Translations under genes and position numbers: made by a program
The notes under the pieces: generated by a model
What the model was told of the DNA's origin: nothing
The model's database searches: none
The model's input: the letters and a program-made list of their open reading frames with translations, nothing else
Shown here: one piece after another, positions 6,402-12,134 of the stretch
Layout of the letters: each line of letters opens with the position of its first letter
How positions within the stretch are numbered: the stretch's first letter is position 1
Source: JBCBKZ01 sp039026975
Lineage (GTDB): Bacteria > Bacteroidota > Bacteroidia > J057
NCBI GenBank assembly: GCA_039026975.1
Contig: JBCCLI010000186.1
Location: 1 to 12,134, forward strand
Direction: 5' to 3'
DNA length: 12,134 bases

Positions 6402-7562
6402 ATGCAACACCCTCTCTTTATTCTAGCGGTCCTTTTTTCCATCATCATTCTATGTGAATGGCTTAATAGACATACCTTTTTCAGAAAGGTAGGGACTACC
6501 TTAATGGTTATTTTAGTAGCAGCGGTAACTGCTAATCTGGGAATTATTCCTTCCGCTTCTGATGCCCCTCCCCTTTATGGCGGAATTTTCACCTACTTAG
6601 CTCCTTTGTCCATCTTTTACCTCCTTTTGGGGGTAAACCTAAAAGATCTGAAAGAGGCAGGTCTTCCTATGATCATCATGTTCGGGATTGGGGCCGTAGG
6701 AACTGCCAGTGGCGCCTTACTGGCCAGTTTTCTATTTGGAGAATCAGCCTTACTCCAAGAATACCTGGCTCCATTTGCTGGAATGATGACAGGGACCTAT
6801 ATAGGGGGAAGTGTCAACTTCAATGCGATAGCGCTCGAATACAATATGATGCAAGAAGGTGCCTTTTTCGCAGGGACAGTAGCCGTAGATAATATTCTCA
6901 CAGCTCTCTGGATGATCACTTCTTTGGCTATGCCCATAGTCTTACAGAGATACTTTCCTCGGAAAGAAATAAAGATGTATGCTGAAGAAAGTGGGAAAGC
7001 AGAAGTAGAGGCTCATAATGAACTAGAATGGGTAGATCCATATCAGTTGGCCCTGCTTGGATTTTTGGGAATTCTCGCCCTTTGGATTTCCAATACTGTA
7101 GCCGACTGGCTGAAAGAAATAGGCATACAGTTCCCCTCCATTCTCGTTCTTACTACCATAGCCTTGATTTTGGCTCAGTTTCCTCAGATCCAGAAGATAC
7201 AGGGCGCCAAATTACTAGGGCTTTTATCTGTATACCTTTTCCTGGCCGTCATAGGCGCCTTTTGCGAGTTTGCAGCTCTCAGCCAAATAGGCGAACTCGC
7301 CATGCTCATCCTGGGCTTTACCACTACGGTGGTTCTGGTTCACGGGCTAGTGGTTTTTGGGATAGGTGCCCTTCTCAAACAGGACTGGTCGCTCATAGCG
7401 GTAGCCAGCCAGGCCAATATTGGGGGGGCCTCAACTGCTATGGCCTTAGCTAAAAGCTTAAATAGACCTGGTCTCATGCTTCCGGGTATCATGGTAGGCT
7501 CATTAGGAGCTGGAGTAGGTACCTACATCGGGTTTTTGGTAGCGAAAATATTGGGCGCTTAG
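6402..7562 (+). CDS. DUF819 family integral membrane protein
   Basis: This 386-residue hydrophobic protein has about ten membrane segments. It shows two related halves that each end in a glycine-rich conserved block: GGSVNFNAIA at about residues 135-144, and SQANIGGASTAMALAKS followed by GIMVGSLGAGVGTYIGF near the C-terminus. A charged cytoplasmic or external loop (about 186-210, KEIKMYAEESGKAEVEAHNE) separates the halves. This matches the DUF819 (YjcL-like) family, which has an inverted-repeat transporter-like fold. No substrate is known to me for this family. The ATG at 6402 begins directly before the first helix. The gene ends 6 bases before the end of the convergent HIT gene, so the two transcripts probably overlap. 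Confidence 0.88.
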   Translation: MQHPLFILAVLFSIIILCEWLNRHTFFRKVGTTLMVILVAAVTANLGIIPSASDAPPLYGGIFTYLAPLSIFYLLLGVNLKDLKEAGLPMIIMFGIGAVGTASGALLASFLFGESALLQEYLAPFAGMMTGTYIGGSVNFNAIALEYNMMQEGAFFAGTVAVDNILTALWMITSLAMPIVLQRYFPRKEIKMYAEESGKAEVEAHNELEWVDPYQLALLGFLGILALWISNTVADWLKEIGIQFPSILVLTTIALILAQFPQIQKIQGAKLLGLLSVYLFLAVIGAFCEFAALSQIGELAMLILGFTTTVVLVHGLVVFGIGALLKQDWSLIAVASQANIGGASTAMALAKSLNRPGLMLPGIMVGSLGAGVGTYIGFLVAKILGA

Positions 7563-7568
7563 CTATTC

Positions 7569-7895
7569 TCATTCCTCCTTCTTCTTTGTATTTCTGTACA
7601 TTTGATCCACCATGGGACCTGTTTTCATGCCACCCATCAGGTGAAGATGAATATGGAAAATAGATTGGTCGGAATCCTCATTATTATTCATGACCAGCCT
7701 GTATCCTGACTCATCTATTCCGTATTTTTTAGCTAAGTCCCAGGCAACGATAAACATCTTACCTAGCAGGTATGCACCTTCTTCTGTTAACTCATTAATG
7801 GTGGGAATACGCTTCTTGGGGACAATCAAATAATGTATAGGTGCCTGGCCTCTGAGCCGGGTAAAAGCGATGATTTCCTCATCCTTATAGTCCAC
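7569..7895 (-). CDS. HIT-family protein, N-terminally shortened (possible decaying gene)
   Basis: HIT (histidine triad) proteins hydrolyse nucleotide phosphoramidates or similar bonds. The triad HIHLHL is at residues 81-86, and His83 is the likely nucleophile. QAPIHYLIVPKKRIPTINEL and SGYRLVMNNNED are typical HINT-branch blocks. The usable start is GTG at 7895, which gives 108 residues. That is shorter than the usual N-terminus. In the same frame upstream, the codons SPFEKI, then TAG (7917-7919), then DGELPAN continue the family pattern F-x-K-I-x-x-G-E-x-P-A. A once-longer gene therefore seems to have lost its ATG and gained a stop. The usual DIxPQAP reads RLRGQAP, losing the ribose-contacting Asp, and GGQ reads SDQ. 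These changes fit relaxed selection or a changed substrate. It could still be made as a short protein. Confidence 0.8.
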   Translation of the reverse strand: MDYKDEEIIAFTRLRGQAPIHYLIVPKKRIPTINELTEEGAYLLGKMFIVAWDLAKKYGIDESGYRLVMNNNEDSDQSIFHIHLHLMGGMKTGPMVDQMYRNTKKKEE

Positions 7896-7937
7896 ATTAG
7901 CGGGTAATTCTCCATCCTAAATTTTCTCAAAAGGTGA
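7896..7937 (-). pseudogene. Interrupted N-terminal codons of the HIT gene
   Basis: Directly upstream of the GTG start and in the same frame, this stretch reads SPFEKI-stop-DGELPAN. The family usually has the same motif without the stop (F-x-K-I-I-x-G-E-x-P-A). The stop is TAG with its complement at 7917-7919. No ATG, GTG or TTG lies before SPF in this frame. The stretch overlaps the 3' end of the short secreted ORF at 7927-8052, which reads another frame. Confidence 0.6.
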
Positions 7938-8052
7938 TTTTTTGAGCCAGCTTTTGCTCTTTTTTTACCTGGTACTCCTCACGCTGAGAATAGCTGCTTA
8001 AAGCAGTGCTAGAAAATAAGAGGATGAGAGAAATGAGCTTTCTAGTCTTCAC
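7927..8052 (-). CDS. Short exported ORF, 41 aa, downstream of the LytTR regulator
   Basis: This ORF starts at GTG (complement 8050-8052), one base after the TAA of the response regulator, and ends at TGA. Residues 1-23 look like a signal peptide: basic MKTRK, a hydrophobic core LISLILLFSS, then TALSSYSQ, a common Bacteroidota cleavage context. The mature part would be only about 18 charged residues (REEYQVKKEQKLAQKITF). It may be a small secreted peptide co-translated with the two-component genes, or the surviving 5' end of a larger exported protein that was cut off. I do not recognise it. A second in-frame GTG lies 12 bases upstream inside the regulator's end. Confidence 0.5.
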   Translation of the reverse strand: MKTRKLISLILLFSSTALSSYSQREEYQVKKEQKLAQKITF

Positions 8053-8053
8053 A

Positions 8054-8755
8054 TTATTGATCACTATCTTCCTGGATTTTAGGGCCTAATTTAGTTAGAA
8101 CTGCCACCTTATAATTACGTCCTATAGGCAGGGTAGCCATCTTGAGTGTTATGTGTTGGTGATCAAATGTCAGAATCTTGGTGCTATTCACCATAAATGA
8201 CTTATGAATCCTGATGAAGTGAGCTTTGGAAACCATTTGCTCGAATGAGGAAAGTGTCATTTTAGTGGTGATCACACGATCCTGTAGGTGTACTTTGATA
8301 TAGTCCCGTTGGCTTTCTACATAGTAAATATCTTTTGGGACAACTTGAACTTTCTGTCTTTTTTCTTTTAGGAATAATGGGACTTCCTGAATGGAGACTT
8401 CCTTTATCTCAATTTTATTGACAGCCTTCAGAAGTCTTGAAAACGAAATGGGCTTCACCAGGTAATCTAACACATTAAACTCATAGCCTTGTAAAGCATA
8501 TTGGGGGTAGGCAGTGGTAACAATTACCTTGGGTGAGTAAATCAAAGTGGAAAGAAAATCGAACCCTTTGATACCCGGCAGATGCAGATCCAAAAAGATT
8601 AGGTCAATTTCTTCTGCCTTCAACATACGCAATGCATCAGTAGCTTTATAGTAGATTCCCTTAAGCTCCAACAAGTCGATCTGACTTATATACCCAGCCA
8701 GGAGTTCAGCAGCTAACGGCTCATCTTCAATGATCAAGCATTTTATTTTTTTCAT
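8054..8755 (-). CDS. LytTR-family response regulator
   Basis: This 233-residue protein has an N-terminal receiver domain (about 1-120). It shows acidic Glu10 and Asp11, the phosphoacceptor Asp56 in IFLDLHLPG, and the conserved Thr and Lys in VIVTTAYPQYA and DYLVKPIS. A LytTR DNA-binding domain follows (about 130-225): DIYYVESQRDYIKVHL, FIRIHKSFMVN, LPIGRNYK. LytTR proteins bind direct repeats in target promoters once phosphorylated. The start overlaps the last 29 bases of the kinase gene, so the pair is translationally linked. The likely targets include the divergent SGNH gene next to the kinase, but no clear LytTR repeat was found there. Confidence 0.94.
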   Translation of the reverse strand: MKKIKCLIIEDEPLAAELLAGYISQIDLLELKGIYYKATDALRMLKAEEIDLIFLDLHLPGIKGFDFLSTLIYSPKVIVTTAYPQYALQGYEFNVLDYLVKPISFSRLLKAVNKIEIKEVSIQEVPLFLKEKRQKVQVVPKDIYYVESQRDYIKVHLQDRVITTKMTLSSFEQMVSKAHFIRIHKSFMVNSTKILTFDHQHITLKMATLPIGRNYKVAVLTKLGPKIQEDSDQ

Positions 8756-9806
8756 GTAAACTCAATTCAAGATGCGTATAAAAAGTATTATCCCCTTCTT
8801 TGGTTTCCAGCACATGAGATTTATACTTCAGCTTAAGCTGTCTTCGGAGGTTAGCAAGACCTATTCCATCATTTTGAGGAGGATTAGTTTTCCATTCAAT
8901 ACTATTTTTAATTATGAATGTGAGAATATCATTCTCAACCTTAGCGCTAATCATGATAGATGGATCCTCAGTAGTTTCTCCTACCCCATGCTTAAAGGCA
9001 TTTTCCACTAAAGGAAGGAGTAATAAGGGACCGATTACATATACAGGATCCATTTCTTCAAGATTGATAGATACATCCAGTCTTTTCCCATATCTAAGTT
9101 GTTCGAGAGAGATATAATCTTTGATAATCTCTATTTCACTCCTTAGCGGCACGTAATGCTTACTAGTTTGGTAAAGAACATATTTCATAAGATTACTAAG
9201 CTTCATGATTGATTCTGCCGTTTTATCAGACTTTTTTCTGGCCAGGGCATACAGATTATTCAGGGTATTTAGTAAGAAATGAGGGTTGGTCTGGGATTTT
9301 AGAAATAGTAATTCGGCTTCTATTTTCTCCTTTTCCAGACGCTGTGTTTTGGCTTCTGAAGCCACACTTCTTTTATACAGTTCTACAGAACTTAATACCC
9401 CTGAGATGAGTAAAATATCCACTAACCCAGCAGAAATAGTGGGAATGCTAAAAAGAGATTGTGTTTCAGGATTTGAATGGTAAGCTAATGGCAAGGTGAC
9501 ATATACAATCCCTATCCTGTATAGAATTATCGCAACTCCTAATCCCAATAGGAAGAGGATAAACCTAATAGTCAAGTTGAGGCTAGAAGATAGCAAGTAA
9601 AATATGAGCCAATAGGCAAAAAGAGCTTTGACTGGTAAGGTAGTCAACTGTGCAATCAATGCTTCTTGTAACAGAATGATGGATTCCACCTCTTTATATT
9701 GAGTGCTTACGCTTACCCAACTGAACTCATAGAATACCTTAAATGCCAGGTAGGCAACCCATATGGCCAAATGCCACCCAAATACATATTTCAAATCTCT
9801 ACTCAT
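8727..9806 (-). CDS. LytS-type sensor histidine kinase
   Basis: This 359-residue membrane kinase has four predicted helices at about 12-31, 54-73, 78-103 and 121-144, with only short loops, so it probably senses a signal in or near the membrane. A coiled-coil linker (about 150-170) leads to the His_kinase domain: phosphoacceptor His176 in SQTNPHFLLNTLNNLYAL, the N-box PLVENAFKHGVGE, and the G-box NDGIGLANLRRQL. This is the LytS/YehU branch paired with LytTR regulators. The ATG at 9806 is preferred over the TTG nine bases earlier. The gene overlaps the regulator by 29 bases. A close -7 match (TATTTTTG, 9820 to 9813 on the minus strand) would put transcription start almost at the ATG, as in a leaderless mRNA. 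Confidence 0.93.
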   Translation of the reverse strand: MSRDLKYVFGWHLAIWVAYLAFKVFYEFSWVSVSTQYKEVESIILLQEALIAQLTTLPVKALFAYWLIFYLLSSSLNLTIRFILFLLGLGVAIILYRIGIVYVTLPLAYHSNPETQSLFSIPTISAGLVDILLISGVLSSVELYKRSVASEAKTQRLEKEKIEAELLFLKSQTNPHFLLNTLNNLYALARKKSDKTAESIMKLSNLMKYVLYQTSKHYVPLRSEIEIIKDYISLEQLRYGKRLDVSINLEEMDPVYVIGPLLLLPLVENAFKHGVGETTEDPSIMISAKVENDILTFIIKNSIEWKTNPPQNDGIGLANLRRQLKLKYKSHVLETKEGDNTFYTHLELSLHEKNKMLDH

Positions 9807-9812
9807 CGTAAA

Positions 9813-9820
9813 CAAAAATA
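9813..9820 (-). promoter_or_regulatory. Candidate -7 element for the kinase operon
   Basis: On the minus strand the bases read TATTTTTG, an exact match to the Bacteroidota -7 consensus TAnnTTTG. It ends 6 bases before the kinase ATG, so transcription would start about at the start codon. No clear -33 TTG is found upstream. On the plus strand an overlapping TAGTTTTG (9819-9826) also matches and could serve the divergent gene. Confidence 0.3.
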
Positions 9821-9870
9821 GTTTTGCAGAGGAAATAAGTGAGTAAAGTCATCTCCATTGCCACTTACTA

Positions 9871-9898
9871 TTGACAAATTCCATTCATCGTCTATAAA
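9871..9898 (+). promoter_or_regulatory. Candidate promoter of the SGNH-TPR-propeller gene
   Basis: TTGACA (9871-9876) and TATAAA (9893-9898) are spaced by 16 bases, close to the classical bacterial -35/-10 pattern. Transcription would begin near 9906, about 70 bases before the ATG. Bacteroidota primary promoters usually look different (TTG and TAnnTTTG), so this could be chance. An alternative -7 match, TAGTTTTG, lies at 9819-9826. Confidence 0.3.
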
Positions 9899-9974
9899 AG
9901 GAAGTTATTTGGGGAAACCTGTCATGTACCGATAGCTTTTATTCTCCTCCTACAGAACTGTTTTCTTGGCGTTT

Positions 9975-11888
9975 ATGAATACATGCTTACATACGGGAAA
10001 GAAATATGCTCTGATTGGATTCGTATTGTTTGGGCTAGTGTCAATAGCACAAGGAAGCAACCAAACAACAAAGATTCTATTCGTGGGCAATAGCCTGACC
10101 TACACCCACTCAATACCAGATATCATAGTAAAAATAGGCTCACTTAACGGCAACCGAATCAAGGCGGAATGTTTGTGTAAACCTAATTATTCGCTGGAAG
10201 ACCATCTAAGGAGCGGAACCTTGCAAGGGCAGCTAGAAGCCAACACATATGATTTCATCGTATTCCAACAAGGGCCCTCTTCACAAAAAAGTAGTGGGGA
10301 GCACCTCTTACAGTACGCTACAGAAATTAACAGGATTGTCAGAGATGCACATATAAAGGTGGTTACTTATATGGTATGGCCGTCAAAGGTGTATTACCAG
10401 ACCTTTGATAACTCCATTGAATATTATCTGATGGCTAATCATGCTATAAAAGGGATTCTGGCACCTGTCGGCTTAATTTGGAAAGAGGTAGAAGATGATG
10501 GTATATTTTCTGTATACGGGGAAGATCAGTTCCACCCCTCGCTTAAAGGTTCCTTCCTTTCTGCATGGGTAATTTATCATTCTCTTTTTCCCTCGGAGAA
10601 AGCTTATCCATATCACAGACAGTATAAAAAATACCTTACCCAAACAGACTTTGACAGCCTAGTGTCAATCTCTGGAAACTACTTAATGGGAGAAGCATCC
10701 ACCAGAAACATATATCAGCAGGCTGCTGAGGCATATAAGAACAATAACTTCCTCAGCTTTTTCCAAAAACTCCTTTGGCTCGATCTTCAATTACCTGAAA
10801 ATCCCAGCGTTCTCTACAATTTGGCGGCTGCTTACACCCTGACCGGCAACAACGAAAAAGCTGTAGAAACGCTCCAACAGGCCCTCTGGTTAAATTCAGA
10901 ACTTCCATTCGAATCTGAAGAAGATTTTTCTTCCTTACATGAAATGGATAGCTACCAAAGCATGGTAAAGTGGCATCAGGAATTAATTGAACCAAAGAAA
11001 ATAGGTGTTACCGCATGGAAGCTGGAAGAAATGGATTTTCATCCTGAGGGAATTACCTATGATGCTGAGCAAGGCACCTACTACATAGGAAGTGTTCGAA
11101 AAGGAAAGATTATTCACATAAAGAAAGGGGGAGAATTTGAAGAATTAGACCTAACTGGAAAGCTTCAATCTGCCCTGGGGATGCAAGTCTACAATGGTCG
11201 ATTATGGATTTGCTCTACGCCCATACCAGAGATGATGGGGTTTGAAGAAAGCATGCAAGCTGCCCTGTTATGCTGGGACATACAGTCAGAGACCTTGCTA
11301 ACATCGTATGCTGCACCACATCCCAGAGCAATCCTGGGAGACCTCGTTGTGAGTAATTCCGGTACTGTTTATATCTCCAATAGTGATACTAAGCATCCCG
11401 TCATTTACCAACTGAATGATAAGGAATCAGTCTTGGAGGTCATCTATGATGGAGAAAATGATGGACTCATCTCCCTACAAGGCCTGGCACTGGACCATAC
11501 GGATTCTTATCTTTTCTTTTCAGATTATAAGTATGGCCTTTTCCGACTGGAGCTATCGACAGGTAGTATTGAGAAAATGGGGTATAAATATCCACTAAAA
11601 GGGATAGATGGACTGAGCTATTATCATGGGGCACTAATTGCCATACACAATGGTCTCTCCCCTCATAGGATTATGAAATACGAGTTAAACAAAGGGCTAG
11701 ACCATATAGAACATGCAGACTACCTGGAAAAGGCACTCCCTGAAATGGATGAACCTACTTTGGGAGTGGTTGTGGGGGATGAGTTCTATTATGTTGCCAA
11801 TAGCCCCTGGGCATATTACGATGAAAATAAGAACATATTGACAGAAAAAATCAGTGCCCCCATCATTAGAAAATTTAGCTTAAAATGA
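9975..11888 (+). CDS. Exported SGNH hydrolase / TPR / SMP-30-like beta-propeller protein
   Basis: This 637-residue protein begins with a signal peptide (about 1-27: basic HTGKK, hydrophobic ALIGFVLFGLVSIA, cut near AQG). An SGNH (GDSL-type) hydrolase domain follows, at about 32-215. Its block I is ILFVGNSLTY with nucleophile Ser40, a second block is FQQGPS, and block V is EDQFHPSLKG with Asp184 and His187. Such domains act as esterases or deacetylases on sugars and lipids. Residues about 240-330 form TPR-like helices (NPSVLYNLAAAYTLTGNNEK). The rest is an SMP-30/gluconolactonase-like propeller: FHPEGITYDAEQGTYYIGSV, GIDGLSYYHGALIAIHNGLS, DEPTLGVVVGDEFYYVANSP. I recall TPR-propeller proteins as a known type; the added SGNH domain is the unusual part. 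The ATG at 9975 is preferred over a TTG at 9966. The protein probably acts in the periplasm or on the cell surface. Divergent from the LytTR kinase, it may be its target. Confidence 0.85.
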   Translation: MNTCLHTGKKYALIGFVLFGLVSIAQGSNQTTKILFVGNSLTYTHSIPDIIVKIGSLNGNRIKAECLCKPNYSLEDHLRSGTLQGQLEANTYDFIVFQQGPSSQKSSGEHLLQYATEINRIVRDAHIKVVTYMVWPSKVYYQTFDNSIEYYLMANHAIKGILAPVGLIWKEVEDDGIFSVYGEDQFHPSLKGSFLSAWVIYHSLFPSEKAYPYHRQYKKYLTQTDFDSLVSISGNYLMGEASTRNIYQQAAEAYKNNNFLSFFQKLLWLDLQLPENPSVLYNLAAAYTLTGNNEKAVETLQQALWLNSELPFESEEDFSSLHEMDSYQSMVKWHQELIEPKKIGVTAWKLEEMDFHPEGITYDAEQGTYYIGSVRKGKIIHIKKGGEFEELDLTGKLQSALGMQVYNGRLWICSTPIPEMMGFEESMQAALLCWDIQSETLLTSYAAPHPRAILGDLVVSNSGTVYISNSDTKHPVIYQLNDKESVLEVIYDGENDGLISLQGLALDHTDSYLFFSDYKYGLFRLELSTGSIEKMGYKYPLKGIDGLSYYHGALIAIHNGLSPHRIMKYELNKGLDHIEHADYLEKALPEMDEPTLGVVVGDEFYYVANSPWAYYDENKNILTEKISAPIIRKFSLK

Positions 11889-11992
11889 TGCTTACCTGAT
11901 TAGGTGGACAGTTCAGAAAACTCAAATCACCTTTACTAGTATATGAGAAATGAAAGGCCTCTGTAATACTCCCTGGAATTGAGACCATCGGC

Positions 11993-12000
11993 TAAGTTTG
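11993..12000 (+). promoter_or_regulatory. Candidate -7 element of the IS transposase gene
   Basis: TAAGTTTG matches the Bacteroidota -7 consensus TAnnTTTG exactly and ends 28 bases before the OrfA start codon. The nearest TTG upstream (11979-11981) is only 11 bases away, which is too close for a standard -33 box. The element is therefore uncertain. Confidence 0.3.
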
Positions 12001-12028
12001 ATTACTTTCACACTAAGTCTGATGAATA

Positions 12029-12134
12029 ATGAAGAAAAGTAGGCGAAAATTCAGTTCAAAATTCAAGTTCCAGGTAGTGCTAGAAGCCTTGAAGGAACGA
12101 GAGACCTTGGCCGAGATAGCCAAGAAGTATGAAG
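12029..12134 (+). CDS. IS3-type transposase OrfA, first 35 codons (cut by window end)
   Basis: The open frame begins at ATG 12029 and runs off the end of the window. It reads MKKSRRKFSSKFKFQVVLEA followed by LKERETLAEIAKKYE. This is the start of the Transposase_8 / IS3-family OrfA helix-turn-helix (the pattern FKxxVxxEAL...T..EIAxKY). In such elements OrfA recognises the inverted repeats, and OrfB, made by frameshifting, supplies the DDE catalytic domain. The rest of the element lies outside. The left end should lie in 11889-12028, perhaps at TGATTAGG (11897), but it cannot be fixed without the right end. A sequence ending inside an IS is typical of a contig broken at a multicopy repeat. Confidence 0.8.
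   Translation, partial: MKKSRRKFSSKFKFQVVLEALKERETLAEIAKKYE

Larger units (their letters stand above)
11889..12134 (+). mobile_element. Left part of an IS3-family insertion sequence (boundary uncertain)
   Basis: The IS is inferred from the partial OrfA that starts at 12029. About 140 bases lie between the stop of the SGNH gene and OrfA. IS3 ends are usually 50-130 bases before OrfA and begin with TG, so the left terminus probably falls in this gap. No target duplication or matching right end can be seen. The insertion sits directly downstream of the SGNH gene and does not disrupt it. Confidence 0.55.

Noticed and set aside
7028..7453. A 141-codon open frame inside the DUF819 gene, same strand, other frame
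   Set aside because: It is fully contained in a well-supported membrane-protein gene, its product is Arg/Ser-rich with no domain, and it looks like a frame shadow.
7896..7937. TAG in the HIT N-terminus as read-through or recoding
   Set aside because: TAG is the natural stop of the DUF819, Nudix and small membrane genes in this window, so general recoding is not supported. No hairpin suggesting read-through was seen.
7994..8006. Palindrome CTGCTTAAAGCAG
   Set aside because: It lies inside the short exported ORF in the signal-peptide region, occurs once, and has no promoter nearby, so an operator role is not supported.

Overview
The window looks like a Bacteroidota chromosome fragment, probably of the Cytophagia type. 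The evidence is a LytTR two-component pair with a LytS-type kinase, a FecI-like ECF sigma factor, a DUF819 membrane protein, a three-part secreted SGNH hydrolase, moderate GC content, and several elements resembling the Bacteroidota -7 box TAnnTTTG. The genus cannot be named from this sequence alone.

Layout. (1) Positions 1-261 form a near-perfect 116-bp inverted repeat around a 29-nt spacer. It turns back on the 3' part of aroC (chorismate synthase), so aroC has no 5' end here. (2) Positions 838-5577 form a same-strand run: a GH15 glucosidase/trehalase-like enzyme, a degenerate ROK-like (sugar-kinase-fold) protein lacking its catalytic motifs, a LacI-family repressor, an ECF sigma factor, and a 58-aa two-helix membrane protein. 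Two nearly identical LacI-type operators lie just before the repressor start and between the repressor and the sigma gene. This suggests a sugar-responsive switch that controls its own regulator and an alternative sigma factor. (3) Positions 5730-7895 hold a Nudix hydrolase (-), a DUF819 membrane protein (+) and a HIT-family gene (-). The HIT gene seems to have lost its normal start: recognisable N-terminal codons continue upstream but are interrupted by TAG. (4) Positions 7927-9806 hold a LytTR response regulator and LytS-type kinase that overlap, followed one base later by a previously unlisted 41-codon ORF with a signal peptide. (5) Divergent from the kinase is a 637-aa exported protein combining an SGNH hydrolase, TPR-like helices and an SMP-30-like beta-propeller. 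(6) The window ends inside the first 35 codons of an IS3-type transposase OrfA.

The inverted-repeat left end and the IS right end suggest that this is a whole contig: a fold-back artefact or real palindrome at one end, and a multicopy repeat at the other. The two points most worth following are the LacI operator pair with pseudo-ROK and ECF sigma factor, and the three-domain SGNH protein facing the LytTR system. No tRNA, rRNA, CRISPR array or phage gene was seen, and no gap between genes exceeds 300 bases.
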